From Lachnospiraceae bacterium (GTDB lineage Bacteria > Bacillota > Clostridia > Lachnospirales > Lachnospiraceae), in NCBI GenBank assembly GCA_017428105.1, contig JAFRRM010000015.1:1-64000 (forward strand): DNA of 64,000 nt. Reading direction: 5' to 3'. The translations under genes were made by a program, and so were the position numbers. Of this stretch, positions 17,980-25,625 are shown one piece after another. Within the stretch, counting starts at the first letter, position 1. Each line of letters opens with the position of its first letter. The notes below the pieces were generated by a model. That model made no database searches, was not told where the DNA came from, and saw only the letters and a program-made list of their open reading frames with translations.

Positions 17980-18474
17980 TCACTCGTTCAGATGATCTTT
18001 GACCTCTTCTACGGTCTCTTTGATCTCTTCCTTGATGTTCTCGACACCCTCTTTGACCTCTTCGAAGACCGCGTCCACGGGGCCCTCTTCCCCGTTGTCT
18101 TCCGCGGCCTTGCGCTCCGCGGCGGCTTTCTTGGCGCCTTCCACGGCTTCCTTCACGTCGGCCAGGGCCTTCTTCAGACCGGTCAGGATGTCTTCGGAGG
18201 CGTTTTTGGCGTCTTCGCGGAAGCGTTCCATGGCTTTGGCGGCTTCGTCTTTGAAGCGGGCCCTGATCTCCTCGGCGTCCAGTTCCTCGCCGTCGATGGT
18301 ATAAGTGGCTTTCCAGGAATGCTCGTCGTCAGCGGATCTCTTCAGTTCGTCGAGTTCGGCGTCCAGCGACTCCTCGGCGGTCTGCTGTTTTTCAGACATC
18401 TTTTTCAGATAGATCAGGCCGCCGGCCATGGCGGCGCCGGCGATCATGGCGGCTAAGGTATTGTGCTTGCCCAT
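17980..18474 (-). CDS. YtxH-like membrane-anchored helical protein
   Basis: A 164-residue protein. One N-terminal transmembrane helix (LAAMIAGAAMAGGLIYL) is followed by a long charged amphipathic region rich in Lys, Glu and Ala, with heptad-like runs (ALADVKEAVEGAKKAAAER; VKEGVENIKEEIKETVEEVK). It resembles YtxH/apolipophorin-type stress proteins in layout, but no catalytic motif is seen. The start at 18474 has a perfect AGGAGGT upstream, making the longer frame unlikely. A clear promoter is present. Confidence 0.65.
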   Translation of the reverse strand: MGKHNTLAAMIAGAAMAGGLIYLKKMSEKQQTAEESLDAELDELKRSADDEHSWKATYTIDGEELDAEEIRARFKDEAAKAMERFREDAKNASEDILTGLKKALADVKEAVEGAKKAAAERKAAEDNGEEGPVDAVFEEVKEGVENIKEEIKETVEEVKDHLNE

Positions 18475-18530
18475 TCTGTTACCTCCTTGTCTATATGGTT
18501 CGTGCGGGACCGCAATAAAGTTCCGGAAAT

Positions 18531-18559
18531 ATTGTATCGGAAACGCTTTCAATTGTAAA
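18531..18559 (-). promoter_or_regulatory. Promoter of the YtxH-like gene
   Basis: On the minus strand TTTACA (18554-18559), 17-base spacer, TACAAT (18531-18536). Confidence 0.7.
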
Positions 18560-18641
18560 GACTTGCCGGGAAAAATGAGAAAAAATTCCGGACGGGGCGG
18601 AGAGCGCGGCGGAAAATCGGAAGCAAACCGCCGGCAAAGCC

Positions 18642-18671
18642 TTTACAAGCAGGGGCTCCCGGCCGTATAAT
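18642..18671 (+). promoter_or_regulatory. Promoter of the gene at 18713
   Basis: TTTACA (18642-18647), 18-base spacer, perfect TATAAT (18666-18671). Confidence 0.7.
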
Positions 18672-18712
18672 GGCCGCAGACTAAAACATGACGGCAGACA
18701 GGAGGAAGACCT

Positions 18713-19213
18713 ATGCTGATGACATCCGCCGAAGCGGCCAAATACTTAAGAAAACTGAACGAGGAACTGGCGTCCCTGCGGAGCCGGGAAGAGCAGAGCA
18801 GACAGTTCACCGTCTCCCTGGGAGAGAAAGAAGAGGAACTGCGCCCGGCATATGATTACGAGGCCGCGCGGGACGCGATGCTGGCGCTGGAAGAGAAGAT
18901 CCGGCGGGTCAAGCACGCCGTGAACTGCTTCAACTGCACCACGGAAGTTCCCGGCTTCGGCATGACCGTGGACCAGATGCTGATCTATCTGCCGCAGCTG
19001 AACATGCGGAAGCTGAAGCTGGCCGCGATGAAGGACGTCCTGCCCCGCACGCGCGTGGCGCGCTACAACAGCAATCTGGTGGAATACACCCTGATCAACT
19101 ACGACCCGGAGCAGGTCGCGGCGGATCATGAGGCCGCCGCCGACGAGCTCGGCCGGGCCCAGAACGCCCTGGACGTGGTCAATACCACCCTGCGGTTCGA
19201 AGTGGAAGAGTAA
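18713..19213 (+). CDS. Conserved helical protein of unknown function
   Basis: A 166-residue, mostly helical soluble protein with coiled-coil character at both ends (residues 1-70 and 135-165) and a central conserved-looking stretch HAVNCFNCTTEVPGFGMTVDQMLIYLPQL. This recalls a family of about 150-170 residues annotated as DIP1984-like or hypothetical in Clostridia; I am not certain of the name and know no function. GGAGGAAG precedes the start. It stands alone with its own promoter, and a GC-rich inverted repeat follows the stop (19215-19235). Confidence 0.6.
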   Translation: MLMTSAEAAKYLRKLNEELASLRSREEQSRQFTVSLGEKEEELRPAYDYEAARDAMLALEEKIRRVKHAVNCFNCTTEVPGFGMTVDQMLIYLPQLNMRKLKLAAMKDVLPRTRVARYNSNLVEYTLINYDPEQVAADHEAAADELGRAQNALDVVNTTLRFEVEE

Positions 19214-19448
19214 AACGGCCCGCGGACGGCCGTTGCGGTCTTTTCCGCTGCTTTCCCTCTTTTTGTTCTCTCTGGGAACATTTTTGATCTGAAGTCCCGG
19301 TTCAAAGTCGGAGTTATCCGTTATTTTCTTTGTGTTATCCGTTATCCGGCCGGGTTCAATGTACGGACATGTGAAGACGATCTTTTTCGGGAAAACAGGA
19401 AAACTTCCGGGCGGGTGAAGTTCGGTTTCAGCCCGTCCATTTTTCGTA
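19214..19448. other. Intergenic stretch with a 12-base direct repeat
   Basis: No gene is visible. An inverted repeat (AACGGCC/GGCCGTT, 19215-19235) follows the upstream stop and may be a weak terminator. GTTATCCGTTAT occurs twice, at 19313-19324 and 19334-19345, 21 bases apart or about two helical turns, which would suit a protein binding one face of the DNA. Confidence 0.4.
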
Positions 19449-19517
19449 TAAAAAAGGCCGCTGTGTCAGCGGCCGGCATTCCGGAAGGAACCGCAGGGGC
19501 CGCTGATGCAGCGGCCC
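19449..19517 (-). terminator. Tandem terminator hairpins of the sdaA-phosphotransferase unit
   Basis: Two hairpins share the same core: GGGCCGCTG-atg-CAGCGGCCC type (19497-19517) and GGCCGCTG-tgt-CAGCGGCC (19456-19474). On the minus strand the second is followed by TTTTTT (complement of 19450-19455), a classic terminator. Confidence 0.8.
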
Positions 19518-19528
19518 TTCCTGTTTCG

Positions 19529-20620
19529 TCACGGCCTCAGTTCTTCCTCCGGCAGATCCGCCAGCATTCCCAGCAATTCCAGCACTTCCTTCTTCAGCGC
19601 GCCGCCTTTGAGCGCTTCCAGGAAGAAGCACACCTGCGGCCAGCCTGCCGTCAGCGCGATCCAGGTATACCGGCCCATCGCCTCTTTTTCCGCTTCGGCC
19701 GCGTGATAGAGCGTCAGCATGCGGCCCTGGTATTCCCGGTATCCGGCCAGCGTGCGCGAAAGCCGTTCGCCCGCGCCGATGGGCTCCGTGACTTCTTCCT
19801 GAAATCCGCCGCCCAGGTTGGCAAAATAATTCACGATCACTTCCGTGCCGGCCAGGTTGAAATCGATGAAGCCGGCCAGATGGCCGTCCGGCCCCACCAG
19901 CACGTTGCTGCTGTTCTCATCCCCCTGGAACACGCAGCGGGGGAGAGAGTGGGCCGCGGCTTTCAGGGCGGCGCGGACGGCGTCGTGCTTCCGCGTCAGG
20001 CGGTCCGCCAGGGCGGATCCGCCCAGATCGCGAAGCGCCGCGGTCAGGCAGTTGAAATTCTGCTGCTTCTCGTCGATCCCCGCCTCCCGGTCGAAAGGAC
20101 TCAGGTCGAACAGACTGTACATGCCCATCGTTTCGGACAGGTCCGTGTTCCGGTACCGCTCCGCAAAGAGGGCGACGCTGTCCAGCACTTCCTGCCAGAG
20201 GGCCTTTTCGTCGAAGGAAGAGGGCTGATCCCGCATCAGGTCGGCCATCAGCGGCAGGTCCACGTACTCCGCCAGATAAACGGAAAACGGGCCGCGGGCG
20301 TGGAAAAAGCGGCCTTGCGGGTCCGGCAGATAGGCCGGGCAGGTGAGTCCGAAATCCCGGTAGCGGCCGATCAGGCGGTTCAGGCCGGCCAGACGGCGCT
20401 CGGTCATGTCCGGGGCCTTCACCAGGCGCAGGACCCAGCGTCTGTCGATGATGTAGTTCAGGCGGATGTCGTCACCGCCGTGCGATGAGTCGATCAGGCG
20501 GATATCGCCGGTCCCGGCATACCCGTAGGCGGCCAACAGGGCCAGGATCTCTCCGCGGTCCGGGGGCGTCAGGTCCGCCGGGAAATGACGGCCGGGGGTC
20601 AGGGGAGTGCTGTCAGGCAT
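19529..20620 (-). CDS. Phosphotransferase of the aminoglycoside/choline kinase fold
   Basis: A 363-residue protein of the APH/choline kinase-like superfamily. The catalytic loop reads FQGDENSSNVLV, the counterpart of HGDlxxxN with Gln in place of His, and is followed by the metal-binding GFIDFNLAG. The N-terminal lobe includes YIIDRRWVLRLVKA. It probably phosphorylates a small hydroxyl compound; related enzymes act on homoserine, choline or sugars, and the substrate here is unknown. It lies 15 bases downstream of sdaA with GGAGG upstream, so it is likely co-transcribed with serine dehydratase. Confidence 0.7.
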   Translation of the reverse strand: MPDSTPLTPGRHFPADLTPPDRGEILALLAAYGYAGTGDIRLIDSSHGGDDIRLNYIIDRRWVLRLVKAPDMTERRLAGLNRLIGRYRDFGLTCPAYLPDPQGRFFHARGPFSVYLAEYVDLPLMADLMRDQPSSFDEKALWQEVLDSVALFAERYRNTDLSETMGMYSLFDLSPFDREAGIDEKQQNFNCLTAALRDLGGSALADRLTRKHDAVRAALKAAAHSLPRCVFQGDENSSNVLVGPDGHLAGFIDFNLAGTEVIVNYFANLGGGFQEEVTEPIGAGERLSRTLAGYREYQGRMLTLYHAAEAEKEAMGRYTWIALTAGWPQVCFFLEALKGGALKKEVLELLGMLADLPEEELRP

Positions 20621-20635
20621 AAAGTTTCCTCCAGA

Positions 20636-21841
20636 TCAGTCCTGAGAACGGTATTGGTACAGCGCCGCCAGGCCGCCGTGGGAGGTCTCGCGGTATTTTT
20701 CATTCATGTCCTTCCCGGTCTGGTACATGGTCTGCACCACTTCGTCAAAGGAGATCTTCCGGGACCCGGTCAGGAAATGGGAGAGGTTGACGGAACTGAC
20801 GGCACGCATCGCGGCGACCGCGTTCCGTTCGATGCAGGGGATCTGCACGAGGCCGTTCACCGGGTCGCAGGTGAGGCCCAGCGAGTGCTCCATCGCGATC
20901 TCGGCCGCGTATTCGATCTGGTTGTCGTCCAGTCTGTAGAGGCTGGCCAGCGCCGCGGCCGCCATGGAGCAGGCGGAGCCGATCTCGGCCTGGCAGCCGC
21001 ATTCCGCGCCGGAAACGGAGGCGTTGGTGCGGATCACGTTGCCGATCAGGGCTGCCACCGCCAGCGCGTCCAGGATCTCTTCCTCCGGGAAACCGCGGTC
21101 GTTCTGCATGTAATACAGCACCGAGGGCAGCACGCCGCAGGCGCCGCACGTGGGAGCGGTCACCACCACGCCCTCCGCCGCGTTTTCCTCGCTTACGGCG
21201 TAAGCGTAAGCGGCAATGGTGCGGTTCATGGTCACGTCCGGGCTCTCGTTGTAGCAGCGGGTCTTGAGCAGCTCTCCGGCCCGGCGGGCGATATTGAGGC
21301 CCCCGGGCAGAACGCCTTCTGCCTGCAGGCCCCGTTCGACGGCGTCCTGCATCGCGTTCCAGACGTCGGCCAGATAGGGGATCAGGCCGGGGCCTTCCGT
21401 CTGTTTGATGAAATCCAGCAGGCGGATGCCTTCCTGATAGCAGTAGTAGCGGATCTCACCGAAATTCTTCTGCGGATAGATCTCGCGCTCCTCCCCGGCC
21501 GGGACCTGCGGCCAGCGGATGGATCCGCCGCCGATGCTCATGACCTGCCGTTCGCCCAGCAGCCGCCCGTCCTGATAAGCCCGGAACAGCATCGTATTGG
21601 GATGGGGAAGGTCCGTCGTTTCCTTATCAAAGATCAGGTCCGCTTCGGGCAGGATGCGGCGGATGGCTTTTTCCGTCCCGTGGCCTTCGCCGGTAAAGGC
21701 CAGCGAGCCGTAGAGCGTCACCTGGAAAGCGTCCGCTTCCGGGTACTGTTCCCGGAACCATTTGGCGGCCCGGAAGGGGCCGACGGTGTGGGAACTGGAA
21801 GGGCCCTGACCGATTTTATAGACGGTTTTGATGGTGCGCAT
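20636..21841 (-). CDS. sdaA: L-serine ammonia-lyase, iron-sulfur dependent, single chain
   Basis: A 401-residue enzyme that deaminates L-serine to pyruvate and ammonia using an oxygen-labile [4Fe-4S] cluster. The N-terminal beta domain begins with [19 protein letters not shown]. The catalytic alpha domain has the cluster and catalytic motifs [31 protein letters not shown] and [19 protein letters not shown]. The fused beta-alpha order is the single-chain form. AAGGATGA precedes the start. Amino-acid fermentation is a theme of the window. A terminator separates it from the vitamin-uptake genes upstream, but its own promoter is not obvious. Confidence 0.93.
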   Translation of the reverse strand: MRTIKTVYKIGQGPSSSHTVGPFRAAKWFREQYPEADAFQVTLYGSLAFTGEGHGTEKAIRRILPEADLIFDKETTDLPHPNTMLFRAYQDGRLLGERQVMSIGGGSIRWPQVPAGEEREIYPQKNFGEIRYYCYQEGIRLLDFIKQTEGPGLIPYLADVWNAMQDAVERGLQAEGVLPGGLNIARRAGELLKTRCYNESPDVTMNRTIAAYAYAVSEENAAEGVVVTAPTCGACGVLPSVLYYMQNDRGFPEEEILDALAVAALIGNVIRTNASVSGAECGCQAEIGSACSMAAAALASLYRLDDNQIEYAAEIAMEHSLGLTCDPVNGLVQIPCIERNAVAAMRAVSSVNLSHFLTGSRKISFDEVVQTMYQTGKDMNEKYRETSHGGLAALYQYRSQD

Positions 21842-21877
21842 GGGATCATCCTTTCTGGCTATCTGCCGGGCGGTGAG

Positions 21878-21903
21878 AAAAAGGGGCGGCGCGAAGCCGC
21901 CCC
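21878..21903 (-). terminator. Terminator of the DUF4430-ECF unit
   Basis: On the minus strand GGGGCGGC, a 5-base loop TTCGC, GCCGCCCC and then TTTTT. Confidence 0.9.
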
Positions 21904-21911
21904 GGACGGGA

Positions 21912-22439
21912 TCAGTTCATCCGCCTGTTCCACAGTTTCCGGAACAGGGCTTCCACCTGCTCGTGGAGCAGCAGCGTGGGCAGGAAAGCGCTGACCGCCA
22001 GCATCAGCTCCCAGGGGATGTCCGTGATGATGTAGGCTTTCAGATTCCGGATCTGATTGGTCAGCACGAGGGCTGTGGGCACGATCATGGTCCAGCTGTA
22101 CAGAAAGGCGAATCCCGCGTTGGCAAAGGCCAGGGGGATGCTGCTTTCCGTTTTCCGGAGCAGCGTGCAGGTGATGAGCGGCCCCCACATCCAGCCGATC
22201 CACTGGGCCGTGGTGAAGATCGGGTTGAGCGAGCCCCACAGGGTGGAGTCCAGCAGCAGATAGACAGTCACGATGGCGGCGGTCCGCCCCAGCCCCAGCA
22301 CTTTCGCGTACAGGAGGATGAGGAAGAAATTCAGCGTCACGTTCGGCAGGAAGGTGAGCAGCTGTTTCTGCAGGAGCAGGATCGCCGTCAGGGCCGCCAT
22401 TACAACGATCTCATAAACGGGTAAAGGCGGTTTTTTCAT
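21912..22439 (-). CDS. ECF transporter S component, probably for a corrinoid
   Basis: A 175-residue membrane protein with six hydrophobic segments, the size and layout of substrate-capturing S components of energy-coupling-factor importers. ILLYAKVLGLGRTAAIVTVYLLLDSTLWG is typical of the helix 2-3 region. It lies 3 bases after the DUF4430 gene with no strong ribosome-binding site, so it is translationally coupled, and both sit behind a cobalamin riboswitch. Cobalamin or a precursor is therefore the likely substrate (inference). No EcfT or EcfA genes adjoin, so it must share a module encoded elsewhere. Confidence 0.75.
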   Translation of the reverse strand: MKKPPLPVYEIVVMAALTAILLLQKQLLTFLPNVTLNFFLILLYAKVLGLGRTAAIVTVYLLLDSTLWGSLNPIFTTAQWIGWMWGPLITCTLLRKTESSIPLAFANAGFAFLYSWTMIVPTALVLTNQIRNLKAYIITDIPWELMLAVSAFLPTLLLHEQVEALFRKLWNRRMN

Positions 22440-22442
22440 GAT

Positions 22443-23600
22443 TTACGGAGCAATATATACCGTGTTGATGAACTCGATCCTGTCGCCGTCGGCAAAAGGC
22501 TGGGTGGTCACGCCTTCCGACGCGTACTCGCCGTTGATGTAGAAGGCGATGTAGGTGTGGTAATCGGCGGGGGTGGTCAGGCTTTCGAGGGTCATCAGGA
22601 AACCGTTGTCGATGGTGACGTTCTCAAAGTTGGCTTCCAGCAGATCCGCCACGGTCTGGCCGGCCATGAAACCGACTTCTTTTTCGGCCAGGACGTTGTC
22701 TTTTTCATCCTTCACGGTAATGGTGACGTGGCCGTCGAATTCATCCGCCGGGACGGTCTCCGGGAGGTAGACCGTGTTGATGAACTCGATCTTATCGCCG
22801 TCGGCAAAAGGCTGCGTAGTCACGCCCTGCATCGCATATTCGCCGTTGACGAAGAAGGCGATGTAGGTGTGGTAATCGGCGGGCGTGGTCAGGCTTTCGA
22901 GGGTCATCAGGAAGCCGTTGTCGATGGTGACGTTCTCAAAGTTGGCTTCCAGCAGGTCCGCGACGGTCTGGCCGGCCATGAAACCGACTTCCTTTTCGGC
23001 CAGGACGCTGTCGTTTTCGTCCTTCACGGTGATGGTGACGTGGCCGTCGAATTCATCGGGTTCCGCGGTAGTGTCCTCAGGGATGTACACGGTATTGACG
23101 AATTCGATCTTGTCGCCGTCGGTGAAAGGCTGGGTGGTCACGCCCTGCATCGCGTACTCGCCATTGACATAGAAGGCGATGTAGGTGTGGTAGTCGGCGG
23201 GCGTGGTCAGGCTTTCGAGGGTCATCAGGAAGCCGTTGTCGATGGTGACGTTCTCAAAGTTGGCTTCCAGCAGATCGGCTACGGTCTGGCCGGCCTTGAA
23301 GCCGACTTCCTTATCGGCCAGGACTTTGCCGTTTTCGTCCTTCACGGTGATGGTGATGTGGCCGTCCACCGCTTCGGCGGGTTCGGTGGGGATTTCCGTG
23401 GCAGGCGCTTCGGTCACGGGGGCTTCGGTCCCCGGAGCCTCGGTCGCGGGGGCTTCGGTGGTGACGGCAGGGGCTTCCGTCGGAGCCGCGGCGGTGCGGC
23501 GGGGCTGTCCGCCCTTGTTCCCGAAAATGAGCCAGCAGGCAACGCCGAGCACCAGCAGCGCTGCCGCTGCCAGTACGATCTTCAGGGTCTTCTTATTCAT
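22443..23600 (-). CDS. Membrane-anchored protein with three DUF4430 (transcobalamin-like) domains
   Basis: A 385-residue surface protein: N-terminal transmembrane anchor (residues 7-28), a Thr/Pro/Glu/Ala-rich linker of tandem TEAP repeats to about residue 75, and three nearly identical DUF4430 domains of about 104 residues. Each contains DGHVTITVKDE, AGQTVADLLEANFENVTID and YAMQGVTTQPFADGDKIEF variants. DUF4430 resembles the C-terminal domain of transcobalamin/intrinsic factor, so it probably captures corrinoid outside the cell for the adjacent S component. The start at 23600 is chosen because a short upstream frame ends on it (ATGA); TTG at 23612 is an alternative. Confidence 0.75.
   Translation of the reverse strand: MNKKTLKIVLAAAALLVLGVACWLIFGNKGGQPRRTAAAPTEAPAVTTEAPATEAPGTEAPVTEAPATEIPTEPAEAVDGHITITVKDENGKVLADKEVGFKAGQTVADLLEANFENVTIDNGFLMTLESLTTPADYHTYIAFYVNGEYAMQGVTTQPFTDGDKIEFVNTVYIPEDTTAEPDEFDGHVTITVKDENDSVLAEKEVGFMAGQTVADLLEANFENVTIDNGFLMTLESLTTPADYHTYIAFFVNGEYAMQGVTTQPFADGDKIEFINTVYLPETVPADEFDGHVTITVKDEKDNVLAEKEVGFMAGQTVADLLEANFENVTIDNGFLMTLESLTTPADYHTYIAFYINGEYASEGVTTQPFADGDRIEFINTVYIAP
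22455..23375. repeat. Threefold tandem repeat within the DUF4430 gene
   Basis: Blocks of about 300 bases recur with periods of 312 and 318. For example the segments starting at 22557, 22869 and 23187 match over more than 100 bases with only a handful of differences. This indicates recent duplication or gene conversion of whole domains. Confidence 0.85.
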
Positions 23601-23656
23601 TTGTTTTCGCAAGGGATCTTCAGTCTTCGGCCGTGATCCGGCGGCGGAAGCCTCAA
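23597..23656 (-). CDS. Possible leader peptide upstream of the DUF4430 gene
   Basis: A TTG-initiated frame of 19 codons (LRLPPPDHGRRLKIPCENK) begins 10 bases after the strongest ribosome-binding site of the leader (TAGGAGG). Its TGA overlaps the DUF4430 ATG as ATGA. The main ATG itself has no good site, so translation of the leader may be needed to express the downstream gene. It could instead be noncoding platform sequence of the riboswitch. Confidence 0.35.
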   Translation of the reverse strand: MRLPPPDHGRRLKIPCENK

Positions 23657-23684
23657 GGCTTGCAATCCTCCTAAAAAATGCTTT

Positions 23685-23845
23685 CGGGTAAGTCTCCTGG
23701 CTCCGCTTCTTCCTCGGACCGCCTTCTCACAGGATCTCCCGCAATGGCTGAGTTTCCTCCCGGCCCTCGTCCGCGATACAGTTGCCGGTACAGCTGAGGC
23801 CTTTCACCTCATTCCTCGTTACGGCCTCGCGGCCACCCGATGCGG
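23685..23845 (-). promoter_or_regulatory. Cobalamin riboswitch
   Basis: On the minus strand the leader contains the B12 box AGCCAGGAGAC (near 23692-23702) close to its 3' end, GGAGGAAACTC and GCGGGAGATCCTGTGAGAAGGCGGTCC stretches, and GGCAACTG upstream. Order and length (about 160 bases) fit adenosylcobalamin-type aptamers, which normally shut off uptake genes when cobalamin is plentiful. No T-rich terminator follows; TTTTTTAGGAGG just downstream suggests control of ribosome access. Confidence 0.85.
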
Positions 23846-23849
23846 ACAC

Positions 23850-23878
23850 ATTATAGCAGGATGTCCGGTATAAAACAA
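23850..23878 (-). promoter_or_regulatory. Promoter of the cobalamin-riboswitch unit
   Basis: On the minus strand TTGTTT (23873-23878), 17-base spacer, perfect TATAAT (23850-23855). The transcript starts just ahead of the aptamer. Confidence 0.75.
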
Positions 23879-23969
23879 GGGGGCGGTGCCGTCACCGCCC
23901 CCGAAAAATACCGGGTCTGCCGCCCCGGGCCGGAAGGATCCGGTACGCGGCGGCGCTCCGGCCGTCCGA

Positions 23970-24494
23970 TCAGAACTCGATCCCCTTCCGGGCCGGGATG
24001 CCCCGGTCGAAGGGGTGCTTGATCTTTTTCATCTCGGTCACGTAATCCGCCAGCTCCACCAGGGCGGGAGAGGGATCGCGGCCGGTCAGGACAACTTCCA
24101 GGCCGTCGGGCTTGTTCTGCAGGAACCGGATGACCGCCTCCTCCGGGACCATGCCGCAGGAAATGGCGCCGAGGATCTCGTCCAGGACCAGCAGATCGTA
24201 CTGGTCCTCCGCGGCAAGGCGGACCGCCTCCCCGAACAGGCCGGTGAAATCCGCGCGGGCTCGGACTTTTTCTTCGTCGTCCATGGTCCAGATGAAGCCG
24301 TAAGGCTTTTCGCAGACCAGGATGCGGATGCCGGGGATCAGGCGGAGCGCGCTCAGCTCCGCGGAATCGCCGCGCTTCAGGTATTGGGTGAAGAGCACCT
24401 TCCGGCCGGCGCCGGCGGCGCGCACGGACAGGCCCACGGAAGCCGTGGTCTTGCCCTTGTTTTCCCCGCAGTAGATATGGATCAGACCGCTCAT
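23970..24494 (-). CDS. cobA: Cob(I)alamin adenosyltransferase, CobA/BtuR type
   Basis: A 174-residue ATP:corrinoid adenosyltransferase that makes the coenzyme form, adenosylcobalamin. The P-loop reads CGENKGKTTASVGLSVRAAG at residues 9-28, and Walker B-like DLLVLDEILGAISCG follows. The C-terminal PFDRGIPARKGIEF is the family ending. The start at 24494 has TTGGAGGAAAAG upstream. It is divergent from kamB and adjoins corrinoid uptake, so it probably supplies AdoCbl to the lysine 5,6-aminomutase encoded at 32-34 kb (inference). Confidence 0.93.
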   Translation of the reverse strand: MSGLIHIYCGENKGKTTASVGLSVRAAGAGRKVLFTQYLKRGDSAELSALRLIPGIRILVCEKPYGFIWTMDDEEKVRARADFTGLFGEAVRLAAEDQYDLLVLDEILGAISCGMVPEEAVIRFLQNKPDGLEVVLTGRDPSPALVELADYVTEMKKIKHPFDRGIPARKGIEF

Positions 24495-24534
24495 AAGACT
24501 TTTCCTCCAATGACAGGTGTTGGTTTCACCGCTT

Positions 24535-24563
24535 ATGGTAGCGTGACAGGAAGCATTTGTCAA
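24535..24563 (-). promoter_or_regulatory. Promoter of cobA
   Basis: On the minus strand TTGACA (24558-24563), 17-base spacer, TACCAT (24535-24540). Its -35 overlaps that of the divergent kamB promoter almost completely. Confidence 0.65.
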
Positions 24564-24585
24564 TTTGGAAAAAGCGTGGTATGAT
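24557..24585 (+). promoter_or_regulatory. Promoter of kamB
   Basis: TTGTCA (24557-24562), 17-base spacer, TATGAT (24580-24585), about 27 bases before the kamB start. Confidence 0.65.
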
Positions 24586-24612
24586 ACGCGCAGAAACGAA
24601 GGGTGATGCCAA

Positions 24613-25587
24613 ATGAGACTGCTGGATCTGACAGCCGGGGAACCGGCGGTGGCGATGCTGGGCATGTGCAAGAATGCCGGCAAGACCACCGCGCTGAACC
24701 GTCTGATCCGCGAGCTGGGGGAAGCGGGCGCGGCGTCCGCGGCGCTCACCAGCATCGGACGCGACGGCGAAGCCCGGGACCTGGTCACGGGGACGGACAA
24801 ACCGCCCATCTATATGCGCGAAGGCATGCTGGCCGCCACGGCGGAACAGCTTTTATCGCTGTGCGACGTTTCCCGGGAGATCCTGTCCGCCACGGGGCTG
24901 TACACGAGCCTGGGCGAGGTGATCCTGTTCCGGGCGCGGAGCGACGGCTTCGTGCAGCTGGCCGGCCCGGGCATCGTGGCCCACATGAAGCGGCTGCGGG
25001 GCGAGTTCGCCCGCTTCGGGGCGTCGCCGGTGCTGATCGACGGCGCGCTCAGCCGCCTGAGTCTGCTGGCCGGGGCGTCCGACGGGGTCTGCGTCCTGTC
25101 CACCGGCGCTTCGCTGGACCGGAACCCGGACCGCGTGGTGGCGGAAACGGCCTATGTGGCGGCCCTGCTGGGGCTGCCGGAAAAGGCGGCGCCCGGAGCG
25201 CCGCGGGGGAAACTGACCCTGTTCGGGGCGGAGCCCGAAGGCCGGCCGGTCACGGACCTGGCGCGGATCGGCCGCGCGGAGCCGGAGGAAACGCTGCTTT
25301 CGGAAGGCGCCTTCACGGAGACGCAGGCCCGCGCGCTGCTCAGAGGCTATACGAAGAAGGAAGGCCTGACCCTGCTGGTGCGGGACGCCAGCTGCCTGAT
25401 GCTGAAGCGGGAGACGTACGAAGCGCTCGCCGCCCGCGGCATGGACTTTGCGGTCCGGCAGGGGACCCGGCTGGCCGCGGTGACGGTCAACAGCGTTTCC
25501 GCCGGCGGCTGGCGCTTCGACGGCGATGAGTTCCGGGAAAAAATGCAGGCGGCGGTGAACGTGCCGGTGCTGGACGTGAAGAAATAA
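24613..25587 (+). CDS. kamB: KamB-type P-loop protein of the lysine fermentation cluster
   Basis: A 324-residue protein with a Walker A motif MLGMCKNAGKTTALNRL at about residues 15-31. No kinase or GTPase family signature is obvious beyond that. Proteins of this kind pair with a MutS-like protein (KamC) in lysine 5,6-aminomutase and ornithine 4,5-aminomutase clusters, where they have been proposed to help reactivate the B12 enzyme. That role is inference here. It is followed by kamC after 38 bases. The divergent promoter shared with cobA supports a B12 link. Confidence 0.75.
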   Translation: MRLLDLTAGEPAVAMLGMCKNAGKTTALNRLIRELGEAGAASAALTSIGRDGEARDLVTGTDKPPIYMREGMLAATAEQLLSLCDVSREILSATGLYTSLGEVILFRARSDGFVQLAGPGIVAHMKRLRGEFARFGASPVLIDGALSRLSLLAGASDGVCVLSTGASLDRNPDRVVAETAYVAALLGLPEKAAPGAPRGKLTLFGAEPEGRPVTDLARIGRAEPEETLLSEGAFTETQARALLRGYTKKEGLTLLVRDASCLMLKRETYEALAARGMDFAVRQGTRLAAVTVNSVSAGGWRFDGDEFREKMQAAVNVPVLDVKK

Positions 25588-25625
25588 AGCAGGCGGGCGC
25601 GGAAGGCTCCGCCGGAGAATACGAC

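Noticed and set aside
22455-23375. Tandem repeats as a CRISPR array
   Set aside because: The period is over 300 bases and in frame, encoding DUF4430 domains; there are no short repeats with unique spacers.
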